From Mucilaginibacter terrigena (GTDB lineage Bacteria > Bacteroidota > Bacteroidia > Sphingobacteriales > Sphingobacteriaceae), in the NCBI RefSeq assembly GCF_004168255.1, contig NZ_SEWG01000003.1, positions 496,001 through 560,000 of the forward strand: a stretch of 64,000 nucleotides of DNA. The letters are read 5' to 3'. This document shows positions 54,401 through 61,423 of this stretch, one piece after another (position 1 is the first letter of the stretch; each line of letters starts with the position of its first letter). Position numbers and translations under genes: made by a program. The notes under the pieces were generated by a model, which was given only the letters and a program-made list of their open reading frames with translations, was not told where the DNA came from and made no database searches.

Positions 54401-55622
54401 AAACGCATTTAAACATTGTGTAGCTAAGCAGTACATCATATTTTCGGTAGATGCCTGCAAAAACACCAACCGGTTAAAAATTGTGGTGGCCAACTCGGGC
54501 TGCAACCTCACCGAAGGCGAAGTGGGGCAGTTGTTTGATAAGTTTTTTGTGGTAGATGGCAGCCAGCAAAACAAGATCAGCTCGGGCATTGGGCTGGCCT
54601 TTACCCGCCAGATAGTGCAGCTATTAGGCGGCGAAATTACCGTAAGCTGCGAAAATAACTGGATAGCTTTTAAAGCATTGCTGCCGCTTAATTATATCCC
54701 GGCCAAACATGAGCAGATAACCGATAGTGATAAAACGGATAATGCATCGTACATATTCAATTCGTTAACTACCGGGCCAAAAACCATCGACCCAAGCACC
54801 GTGGCTGATAATAATAAAAAATCGCTGGTGAAAAGCTTTGAACAGGAGGAGAAGAAGGCCATCCTGATCGTAGATGATGAGCAGCTGATACGCTACCTGC
54901 TGAAAGATATTTTAGGAGATAGTTATATTATTTACGAGGCTTCAACTGGTAAGCAGGCGCTTGAAGTTATCCACCGCGCCATGCCCGACCTGATCATCAG
55001 CGATGTGATGATGCCGGATATGAACGGCCTGCAGCTTTGCGATCTGATCAAAAACACATCCGAAACCTGCCACATCCCTTTTGTGCTGCTATCTGCCCGT
55101 ACCACCACCGAGCATATGACAGAGGGCTACAGTTGCGGTGCCGATGCCTACATCCCCAAACCATTTCAAACCGAACATTTATTGGTGAGGGTGCAAAAAC
55201 TGCTGGAATACCGCGATAAGCTGCACCAGTTATTCAACTCGGGCAATGTGGCAGCCCATCTGGATAGCAGGGATGTATGTGATAGTGACAAAAAGTTCAT
55301 CGAAAAAGTAACCCGGGTTATTGAGGAAAATATTGATGAAGAACTCGACGGCGCATTCCTGGAGAATGCCTTAAACCTGAGCAAGATCCAACTGTACCGC
55401 AAAATAAAAACCCTGTCGGATATGACCCCGACCGAACTGATCCGCAACATCAGGATCCAAAAGGCATCGGCACTGCTCACCGGCTCTGACCTAACCGTAT
55501 CCGAGATCTTTTACCGCACGGGGTTCAATAACAAAACCTACTTTTTCAGGGAATTTAAAAAGATCTTTAACTGCTCGCCAAACGAGTACAGGGCAAAAAA
55601 CAGGCTGCCGAGTTTGAAATAA
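51495..55622 (+). CDS. Hybrid two-component system regulator (HTCS) of the PUL
   Basis: 1375 residues with the full HTCS order. Signal, reg_prop propellers (about 35-700; WFGSWDGLNFYDGNN, WIGTVEGLSKFN and similar), Y_Y_Y domain (about 725-790), membrane helix (LSPLAFLGYAVVLFGAGFLL), HisKA with His851 (TNIAHELQTPLTLI), HATPase_c, receiver with Asp1170 (LIISDVMMPDMNG) and a C-terminal AraC HTH (FLENALNLSKIQLYRKIKTL, YRTGFNNKTYFFREFKKIF). The ATPase G1 box reads VANSGCNL rather than DxGxG, a noticeable departure, though the G2 box SSGIGLAF is kept. It would sense a periplasmic oligosaccharide and activate the susC operon. Confidence 0.95.
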   Translation: MLLYMRYLYAFVTCIGLLFWFDDCRAQYSYQQIDNSSGLSNSCINTIYQDSDNIIWFGSWDGLNFYDGNNIHVFNYEKANNKNAIASNVIYQITGDTKRNIWIGTVEGLSKFNKNTGDFTNYFYNPKKVNSNGYTVAVDNKGQVYAARKNSSELSIYNTQTDSFNKVNIKGLSNFMLLRILFDEQGTLWLLKDNGILEAFRKTPAGFESVKQFTSVQDVDNVFMANHQVFYTTKGGVLVGITKQYAKQSLLKLPHEVRSMSFFKQHYVFAWASKGIGEYDEQFKPVSTIAAQIPVLQNVRVTSLMNDATNLLWFGTDGNGVLKVAKKENYFGIVQKQPNGQSFHIPVRAFAEINNELWIGTKGNGIITIKNWGSKNVAFSAIKSFHTNVDLLDNCVYTIEKGNDGLAYIGSDAAGVTLYDLKTKSFTKWEDISNSGAYPAFGSVHCILSDKDGSVWLGLNESGLVHLKLERDNGKIRIKYLTKYQYTGDAKGPGNDVIYTLAQGSSDNLWIGCRYGGLSVFNKTTQKFRTMKASSYEGSLSNNDVLSIYVDNSRRLWVGTSFGLNWVNEAEAVKNAKPVFKKLHIDNGLPNNTIHAISEDNANNIWISTNKGLAKINPTNLKIVHYKESDGLQSDEFSDNAVWKDKAGMLFFGGIYGFNYFFPQNIHVSNEQPHLLISDMQFAGKNAPERGLKVLTRNGSVINQHYVLKPQDNYFELNLQPITYINSQKCQYAYFLEGSDKGWHFIGKHEKIIYNNLPPGDYTLKIKWSNGEGAWTPGVTAFTVTVKQYWWLSPLAFLGYAVVLFGAGFLLVRYRRNKFLMEHELKMEHMLREKDENLHQEQINFFTNIAHELQTPLTLILGSLERYLFKTKRVEEPKQGKQFLSIVSQEASRLHYLVHQLLEFRKAESGQLKNHYSHFNVSDLLSNRAGLFNVLVDQKELDFSIHIEPGISMWMDKDKLEKIIFNLLSNAFKHCVAKQYIIFSVDACKNTNRLKIVVANSGCNLTEGEVGQLFDKFFVVDGSQQNKISSGIGLAFTRQIVQLLGGEITVSCENNWIAFKALLPLNYIPAKHEQITDSDKTDNASYIFNSLTTGPKTIDPSTVADNNKKSLVKSFEQEEKKAILIVDDEQLIRYLLKDILGDSYIIYEASTGKQALEVIHRAMPDLIISDVMMPDMNGLQLCDLIKNTSETCHIPFVLLSARTTTEHMTEGYSCGADAYIPKPFQTEHLLVRVQKLLEYRDKLHQLFNSGNVAAHLDSRDVCDSDKKFIEKVTRVIEENIDEELDGAFLENALNLSKIQLYRKIKTLSDMTPTELIRNIRIQKASALLTGSDLTVSEIFYRTGFNNKTYFFREFKKIFNCSPNEYRAKNRLPSLK

Positions 55623-55636
55623 ATCTATAGTTCTGC

Positions 55637-55816
55637 CTACTCTTTCACACCCCATACCCTAAAGATCCGCGGGAGGCTGATGATAGTTTGAGGGTCATTG
55701 GTGAATGCTTCCAGTTCGGCGAGAATATTGTTTACGGTTTGCGTATCTGCAAGGCCCTCGGTTACTATAGCATCCTTTACTAAAGTTGAAAACTTTGACC
55801 AGTTGGCGCGAAAAAA
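55637..55816 (-). pseudogene. C-terminal remnant of a class I methyltransferase-like gene
   Basis: On the minus strand a 60-codon open frame ends at TAG (55637-55639). It reads FFRANWSKFSTLVKDAIVTE and then GLADTQTVNNILAELEAFTN, DPQTIISLPRIFRVWGVKE. This resembles the tail of SAM-dependent methyltransferases with an SLPRIFQVWG-like end (from memory, moderate certainty). It has no start codon; its 5' side runs into a stop at 55817-55819, exactly where base composition turns AT-rich. The remainder of the gene is not found on the other side of the insert. Confidence 0.55.
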
Positions 55817-55882
55817 TTAACTGTTTTTAATATTATTATAATATTAAAAAGTATTATATTAGTATTGACTTACCTTATTGCA

Positions 55883-56440
55883 ATGTATAATCTATTAAAG
55901 CTCCCAATTATATTGGGTACCTTGCTCACGCTGATTTTGGGCTATGTGACCCTTGATGTCTTTAAATTGGAAAAGACTTTTGCTAACAGTTTAATGATTT
56001 GGGTGGTGTCTATAGGAATCATATTTTTATTAAATATTATTACAATAGCAAAGCAAAAAGTAAAAAAACATGGGGAAAAATTTGGCGCAAAGCTTTTTGA
56101 ATCAAAATCTGCTAAAAACGATATAAATTCTATTGAACCTGCCGAAGTTTTAGAAAAGCCAACCTTTTTTCAAGAAGCTTCTGAACTAACCTTTATTGGT
56201 GAATACGTAGCGACACTTTTTGCAGCTGTGTCATTACTTGCAGTGGCACTTATCTTTAATTCATCAGATAATAATAAGGCTATCGAAAAATGGGAAGTAA
56301 TTTTGATTGCTATTTTAACTTTTTTCTGGTTGAAATATTTAGAGTCCTCAGGGCGTGTAAAACTATGTACACCATACCTCCCGATACCACTTAAATGGTT
56401 AGTATTCCCTGGTGGAATCTGGATACTCTTTACATATTAA
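55883..56440 (+). CDS. Multi-pass membrane protein of unknown function
   Basis: 185 residues from the ATG at 55883 (MYNLLKLPIILGTLLTLILG); a TTG six codons upstream is the alternative. About four hydrophobic segments: two at the N terminus (about 5-25 and 35-55), then a Lys/Glu-rich cytoplasmic stretch (about 58-95), and two more (about 105-125 and 138-155). A short hydrophobic end (WLVFPGGIWILFTY) follows. No family recognised. First gene of the AT-rich insert. Confidence 0.7.
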   Translation: MYNLLKLPIILGTLLTLILGYVTLDVFKLEKTFANSLMIWVVSIGIIFLLNIITIAKQKVKKHGEKFGAKLFESKSAKNDINSIEPAEVLEKPTFFQEASELTFIGEYVATLFAAVSLLAVALIFNSSDNNKAIEKWEVILIAILTFFWLKYLESSGRVKLCTPYLPIPLKWLVFPGGIWILFTY

Positions 56441-56452
56441 AAGCTAATAAAA

Positions 56453-56542
56453 ATGAAAACCAGGCTCATTGTTTTTATTGTTGGGGTCTTTAGCATCGTT
56501 AATAGATGTGAAAATATTTCAATCAGATCGAAAGCATTTTAA
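56453..56542 (+). CDS. Tiny ORF, possible small exported peptide
   Basis: 29 codons, MKTRLIVFIVGVFSIVNRCE then NISIRSKAF. It starts 13 bp after the membrane-protein gene. The opening looks like a signal or small membrane peptide, but the length gives little statistical support. Confidence 0.25.
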   Translation: MKTRLIVFIVGVFSIVNRCENISIRSKAF

Positions 56543-56657
56543 GGATCTGTTTTTTTTTGTAGAAAAAGGCTTAACGTGTTTTGGGTTAAGTTGGAAACTT
56601 CGATCAACCGGAGTGTATTTAAGTTATTAAACTTAATTTTTATTAAACTTTATTTTC

Positions 56658-57524
56658 ATGACAACAAAAAAGGAAGCGCTTGAGAATCAGCAATTACAAA
56701 ATGAAATTCTTATAGGTAAAAAGCTTGGAATTGAAACTCATTGGATAAATGAGTCAGAAAAGCAAAAGTTAACTAATGAAATTTTAACGACAAAAAAGTT
56801 AAAACAAGAAACCCATTGGTTAAAAAGTGCTTTGCTGCCGGCTATTCAAATCCTAGCCGCACTACTATTAGCCATAGTTACTTATGTCATTGGCACGAAC
56901 ACTAATGTATTAAAATCTCAAAGCACAAAGATAGAAATCGACAAAGAAAGAAACGAAATCGAAACAATTTTAAACACAAATTCTAAAATCTTGCAGTCCA
57001 TGCAACTTACAAGAATAAATGACACGCTTTCTGCAACACGGAAAGATCTGGAAAACAAAAAGTCGAGTCTTTGGTCGCAAATAGGGCAACTAAACAATGT
57101 CAATCAACAACTGAATTTAAAAATTATTAGAAGCAAAGATGTTAATAAGATGCTTTTGGCCAACGCAGCAAAACTTCACACAGGTTTGTTTGATGCTCAA
57201 AAAAAATTAGATTCCACTAATGAGGCCATTACATTTAAAGAAGCGGAATACAATCTTTTATCGATTAAAAAGTCCGCTTGGGCAAATAACCCGAGTGTAA
57301 AGTATTTGATTAACGAAATTGCCAATAATCCCAAAATAGCTAAAAGAATAGTCGATAGCCTAGTTCAGTATAAACGGTTATCCGTGCCTAATTTACTTGG
57401 CGTATGTGATTTTGTTTTATTTTTCAGCACTGGTGATGAAAAAGTAATTGCTGACATCCAGAAGCAAATGATGGATAATTTTGATATTAGTAATAAAGGA
57501 TTTTTTTTTATTCTGATATTTTAA
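56658..57524 (+). CDS. Membrane-anchored coiled-coil protein (probably 5' part of a split ORF)
   Basis: 288 residues. The N terminus holds a 25-residue tandem repeat (NEILIGKKLGIETHW at 15-29 and NEILTTKKLKQETHW at 40-54). One membrane helix follows (about 57-79, LKSALLPAIQILAALLLAIV), then a long coiled coil (about 85-230). It ends in a T9 run as GFFFILIF. With one more T the frame would continue as FYSDILMNPAWSNDQR into the next gene, giving one 486-residue protein. No domain recognised; the design (helix, coiled coil, soluble tail) suggests a membrane-tethered sensor or scaffold. Confidence 0.7.
   Translation: MTTKKEALENQQLQNEILIGKKLGIETHWINESEKQKLTNEILTTKKLKQETHWLKSALLPAIQILAALLLAIVTYVIGTNTNVLKSQSTKIEIDKERNEIETILNTNSKILQSMQLTRINDTLSATRKDLENKKSSLWSQIGQLNNVNQQLNLKIIRSKDVNKMLLANAAKLHTGLFDAQKKLDSTNEAITFKEAEYNLLSIKKSAWANNPSVKYLINEIANNPKIAKRIVDSLVQYKRLSVPNLLGVCDFVLFFSTGDEKVIADIQKQMMDNFDISNKGFFFILIF
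57501..57509 (+). repeat. T9 homopolymer at the junction of two ORFs
   Basis: Nine T's. T9 leads to a stop at 57522-57524, whereas T10 would fuse the two reading frames. Candidate for a sequencing error, slippage, or phase-variable switch. Confidence 0.5.
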
Positions 57525-58117
57525 TGAATCCGGCCTGGTCAAATGATCAACGATACATTTTTTTACAAACTTATCTAAGAATCTTAAAGAAAGAGACAAA
57601 TAAGGAAAAGCAATTTTTTATATTAAATGAAATTGCTCAATTCCAAGCTTTTTATCAGGTGAGCTTAGCAAAAACCGATTTCAATAATTTCATCTTTTAC
57701 ATTCAAAAATGTAAGGTGCTTTCCGAAAACGATTTGTATGAATCAGACAGAAGCATTGAATTGAACAAAAGACTAGTAAATTGTATTGCTATAGTTTGTC
57801 CGCAAATATTTGTGGCCAATTACTTAAATAATTTAGAAAAAGCTAGGCCTATGGTTAATGGAATACTAGATTCTACTAATATTAAAAAAATTAATATTAA
57901 TTATCTTTATCCATTTGAGTTTCTTTCTGATAAAACTAAAGAAAGAATAGATACAATATTTAATACCATAGATTTCAATGAAAAATTACAAGGAAAAAAA
58001 CTTTATGATGAGATTAAAAATCATAAGCGAGTAATAAATTATTGGCTTAGAGTATATAACGGAATGCCTTTTAATACAGAGGAAGTGAAACGCAAAGTGC
58101 TGAATAATGAAATGTAG
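57524..58117 (+). CDS. Unknown AT-rich protein, probably the 3' part of the preceding ORF
   Basis: 197 residues from an ATG that overlaps the previous stop by one base (TAATG). Largely helical and rich in Lys, Asn, Ile and Phe (MNPAWSNDQRYIFLQTYLRI, KEKQFFILNEIAQFQAFYQV, YNGMPFNTEEVKRKVLNNEM). No signal or membrane helix and no known motif. It may be translated separately by coupling, or be the C-terminal domain of a 486-residue protein (see T9 run). Last gene of the insert. Confidence 0.6.
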   Translation: MNPAWSNDQRYIFLQTYLRILKKETNKEKQFFILNEIAQFQAFYQVSLAKTDFNNFIFYIQKCKVLSENDLYESDRSIELNKRLVNCIAIVCPQIFVANYLNNLEKARPMVNGILDSTNIKKININYLYPFEFLSDKTKERIDTIFNTIDFNEKLQGKKLYDEIKNHKRVINYWLRVYNGMPFNTEEVKRKVLNNEM

Positions 58118-58175
58118 TTAAAGCCCAACGACACTACCGCATTTGTCCCCACTTGTCCCTAAATCCCCCCAACTA

Positions 58176-58214
58176 AGCCCGCTTCTATCAGCGGCTTGGA
58201 GGGAAAGCGGGGCT
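58176..58214. repeat. Inverted repeat at the right edge of the AT-rich insert
   Basis: AGCCCGCTT and AAGCGGGGCT pair with one bulge around a 20-base centre. It lies just past the last AT-rich gene, where composition returns to normal. It may be a terminator or the scar of an element. Confidence 0.4.
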
Positions 58215-58404
58215 ACAGTAAAATAGTACTTCTGCCATTGCTTTTCTAAAACACACCCGCACACAGCAGGTAACAGTTTACCCGCCTGTAAAAATTATTA
58301 TTGCTCTTAGTTGTAAACCAATTTTATCTTTATAGTTATACAGGGTCGGGTCGCGTGCTTATATGTATCCGCGTTGCCGTTGCTGTAAACTAAATTACTA
58401 TACT

Positions 58405-60171
58405 ATGCATCCTACAATAAAAAGCAGGTATCCGGTAAAAGCGCTTGTTGTTTTTGTGGCCATGGCCATGTTTGCGCCGGGTGCCTTTGCGCAGTTGCCG
58501 GTGTTTAACAAAAACCAGCAGGTACGCACCGAGGCTACCACCCGCAGGCTAATAACCCCGGTAAGGTTAATGTGGCAAAAAGGTAACGTGGTAAATGCCG
58601 CCGGCCTGCTTAAAAAGGGTAACGGGCAGGCAGAGATCGCCGATAAAACCTTGTGTACCCTCACCAATAAAGATACCTCGCACGCGGCCATCCTGCTCGA
58701 TTTTGGGAAGGAAATGCATGGCGGCCTGCAGTTGGTAACGGGTATGTATAAGGGCGGCAAGCCGGTAAAGGTAAGGCTGCGCTTCGGCGAGTCGGCGGCG
58801 GAGGCCATGTCTGATATTGATACCCTAAAAAATGCCACTAACGACCATGCCATGCGCGATTACGTGCTGCATTTGCCCTGGCTGGGCAAGTTGGAGGCGG
58901 GTAACACCGGGTTCCGTTTTGTGCGGATTGATCTGCTGGACGATAACACCGAACTGAAATTAAAAGAACTGAGCGCCATTATGGTTTACCGGGATATACC
59001 GTACCTGGGTTCGTTCCACAGCAGCGATACTTTGCTCAATAAGATCTGGATGACGGGCGCGTACACCGTGCACCTGAACATACAGGACCACCTGTGGGAT
59101 GGCATCAAACGCGACAGGCTGGTGTGGATAGGGGATATGCATCCCGAAACATCGACCATTGCCGCCGTTTTTGGCTATAACGATGTGGTACCCAAAAGCC
59201 TTGACCTTGCCCGCGATATTACCCCCCTGCCGGGATATATGAACGGCATCGTATCGTACTCGATGTGGTGGGTGCTTATCCAGCGCGACTGGTATATGCA
59301 CACCGGCGATATCAAATATCTGCGGCAGCAAAAAACCTACCTTGCCAAACTGCTTGATCATTACATCAAAAATATCGACGCCGCCAACAGCGAACAATTT
59401 AACGATGGCTGGCGCTTTTTAGACTGGCCATCCAGCAAGGACCCCAAGGCTATACACGCAGGCCTGCAAGCCATGCTGGTGATGACGCTTGACGCCGGGG
59501 CCGACCTTAGCAAGGCACTGAACGATGCCGCTACGGCCAAACGCTGCACCGATGCCATTGCCCGTTTAAAAAAGAACGTGCCGGATGCGGGCCAATCAAA
59601 ACAAGCCGCCGCTTTGCTGGCCTTATCGGGCCTGGTGCCCGCGCGGCAGGCCAACCAGGTTATTTCGGCAAACGGGGTGCATAACTACTCTACCTTTTTT
59701 GGCTACTACATGCTGCTGGCCAAGGCAAAGGCCGGCGATTACGAGGGCGGTATAAACGCTATCCGCAATTACTGGGGGCAAATGTTACAGTTAGGCGCCA
59801 CCACCTTTTGGGAGGATTTTAATGTAGACTGGATTCCTAACGCAGCCCGTATTGATGAACTGGTGCCCGCCGGTAAAACCGACCTGCACGCCAAATACGG
59901 CGATTATAGCTACAAGGGTTACCGCAACAGCCTGGCGCATGGCTGGGCATCGGGCCCAACGCCCTGGTTAACCGAGTTTGTGCTTGGGGTAAAGGTAATG
60001 GCGCCGGGATGCAGGGTTATAAAAATTACGCCCCACCTTGGCGATCTGAGTTTTGCCGAAGGCACGTTCCCTACGCCGTATGGCATGGTTAAAATAAAAC
60101 ATACCAGGCTGGCCGGCGGCAAAATAAAAACCATAGTGAGCGGCCCAAAGCAGGTAAAAATTATCCGGTAG
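58405..60171 (+). CDS. Exported alpha-L-rhamnosidase-like glycosidase (GH78-like)
   Basis: 588 residues from the ATG at 58405, chosen for the export signal (MHPTIKSRYPVKALVVFVAM, AMFAPGAFAQ). A beta-sandwich (about 55-190, ILLDFGKEMHGGLQLVTGMY) precedes an alpha6/alpha6 barrel. The GH78-type acidic motif appears as DHLWDGIKRDRLVWIGDMHP followed by Glu, with Lys-Arg-Asp in place of the common ERDxxxWxGD order. FWEDFNVDW and SLAHGWASGPTPWLTEFVLG with a C-terminal beta domain complete it. It would release L-rhamnose; the rhamnose regulator and RhaT follow directly, which supports this. Confidence 0.82.
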   Translation: MHPTIKSRYPVKALVVFVAMAMFAPGAFAQLPVFNKNQQVRTEATTRRLITPVRLMWQKGNVVNAAGLLKKGNGQAEIADKTLCTLTNKDTSHAAILLDFGKEMHGGLQLVTGMYKGGKPVKVRLRFGESAAEAMSDIDTLKNATNDHAMRDYVLHLPWLGKLEAGNTGFRFVRIDLLDDNTELKLKELSAIMVYRDIPYLGSFHSSDTLLNKIWMTGAYTVHLNIQDHLWDGIKRDRLVWIGDMHPETSTIAAVFGYNDVVPKSLDLARDITPLPGYMNGIVSYSMWWVLIQRDWYMHTGDIKYLRQQKTYLAKLLDHYIKNIDAANSEQFNDGWRFLDWPSSKDPKAIHAGLQAMLVMTLDAGADLSKALNDAATAKRCTDAIARLKKNVPDAGQSKQAAALLALSGLVPARQANQVISANGVHNYSTFFGYYMLLAKAKAGDYEGGINAIRNYWGQMLQLGATTFWEDFNVDWIPNAARIDELVPAGKTDLHAKYGDYSYKGYRNSLAHGWASGPTPWLTEFVLGVKVMAPGCRVIKITPHLGDLSFAEGTFPTPYGMVKIKHTRLAGGKIKTIVSGPKQVKIIR

Positions 60172-60252
60172 GTTAATTAATCGATTTAGCAGTAACTTAA
60201 GTTGATAATTAGGGTTGTAATGTATAATTTTACGCCCCATGTTTTATAGATG

Positions 60253-60288
60253 TATTTTTGCGGCCGGGTTAGGTTGGATGTTACCAAC
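60253..60288 (+). promoter_or_regulatory. Promoter element and palindrome before the GntR gene
   Basis: TATTTTTG (60253-60260) matches the -7 consensus TAnnTTTG exactly; 12 bp on, GTTGG-ATGTTA-CCAAC (60273-60288) is a perfect 5-bp inverted repeat ending 12 bp before the ATG. Probable promoter plus an autoregulatory operator. Confidence 0.45.
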
Positions 60289-60300
60289 TTTAGTTAATCA

Positions 60301-61326
60301 ATGAAGAACTTTCTTAAAATATTAACTATAGACGAGTATTCGCTGACGCCCTATTACCGGCAGCTATGCAATTCTATTTTACAGGGTATCGATGAAAAGC
60401 TCATCAGCGAAAATGATACCCTGCCTTCTATCAACGATCTGAGCATAGCGCTGGATATATCGCGGAACATTGTTACAAAGGCTTATAGCACTTTAAAGAA
60501 AAGCGGGGTGGTAAACTCTGTGCCCGGCAAAGGTTATTTTATTGCCAACGTAAACCTGGACAGGCCGGTGAAGGTGCTGCTGCTTTTTAATAAGCTAAGC
60601 AGCCACAAAAAAACCATATACGATGCCTTTGCCGAAGAATTGGGCGATAAGGCCTCTATCGATTTTTACATCTACAACAGCAGTTTTAATTTTTTTAAAA
60701 AGATCCTGTCAGAGAAACAGGACAAATACGATAAGGTGGTGATCATCCCGCATTTTATTGATAAACGCGACAACGCCTGGGAGGTGATAAACCAGATCCC
60801 GAAAGATAAGCTGATATTACTGGGTAAATTGGTAGAAGGGGTCGACGGCGATTTTGGAGCGGTTTACGAAGATTTTGAGAACGATATTTTTAACGCCCTT
60901 GCGCAGCTGATAACCAAAATAAAACGCTACAATTCCTGCACCATCGTTTTCCCGAAAAACAGCTATTTCCCTACGGACATCCTGATCGGTTTCCTCAATT
61001 TTTGTAAGCAATACAACTGCGATTACGACATCGTGTCCGATCTGTCTAAAGAAAAAATACTAAAAGACAGCCTTTACATTACCCTAACCGAAGACGACCT
61101 TATTGCGCTGATTAACCTGCTGCTGCATCAAAATTTAAAGCTGAACGAGGATGTGGGAATAATCTCCTATAACGAAACACCTTTAAAGAAATTTATCCTT
61201 AACGGCATCACAACCATATCAACCGATTTTGAATTTATGGGTAAGCATGCCGCACAGTTGGTGTTAAATAATAGTCGCGCCCGTATTAAAGTGCCTTTTA
61301 ACAGCATTATCAGGGATTCGATATAA
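60301..61326 (+). CDS. GntR-family regulator of rhamnose use
   Basis: 341 residues. N-terminal GntR winged helix (about 12-82; TPYYRQLCNSILQGIDEKLI, LPSINDLSIALDISRNIVTK, VPGKGYFIA) joined to a LacI/periplasmic-binding-protein-like effector domain. This is a combination typical of Bacteroidetes sugar regulators and unlike the usual FadR or HutC effector domains. Located directly in front of rhaT and the aldolase, it very likely responds to L-rhamnose or a catabolite. Confidence 0.9.
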   Translation: MKNFLKILTIDEYSLTPYYRQLCNSILQGIDEKLISENDTLPSINDLSIALDISRNIVTKAYSTLKKSGVVNSVPGKGYFIANVNLDRPVKVLLLFNKLSSHKKTIYDAFAEELGDKASIDFYIYNSSFNFFKKILSEKQDKYDKVVIIPHFIDKRDNAWEVINQIPKDKLILLGKLVEGVDGDFGAVYEDFENDIFNALAQLITKIKRYNSCTIVFPKNSYFPTDILIGFLNFCKQYNCDYDIVSDLSKEKILKDSLYITLTEDDLIALINLLLHQNLKLNEDVGIISYNETPLKKFILNGITTISTDFEFMGKHAAQLVLNNSRARIKVPFNSIIRDSI

Positions 61327-61423
61327 TTTTAACTGTGCTGTATAAAAGCATACAGAGAGTAACAGTTTATTCAACCTAAAACTATATAATTGTTTTTGTT
61401 ATAAACCAAGTACCCTTATAGTT

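Larger units (their letters stand above)
55817..58117. other. AT-rich inserted segment with unknown membrane genes
   Basis: From about 55.82 to 58.12 kb the DNA is visibly richer in A and T than its surroundings, codon choice changes (AAA, ATT, TTA, AAT dominate), and none of the genes is recognisable. The left edge cuts a methyltransferase gene. I see no transposase, integrase, clear terminal repeats or target-site duplication. Confidence 0.6.

Noticed and set aside
55637-58214. Insertion sequence or integrative element
   Set aside because: No transposase or integrase, and no matching terminal inverted repeats or target duplication at either edge; described only as a compositionally foreign segment.
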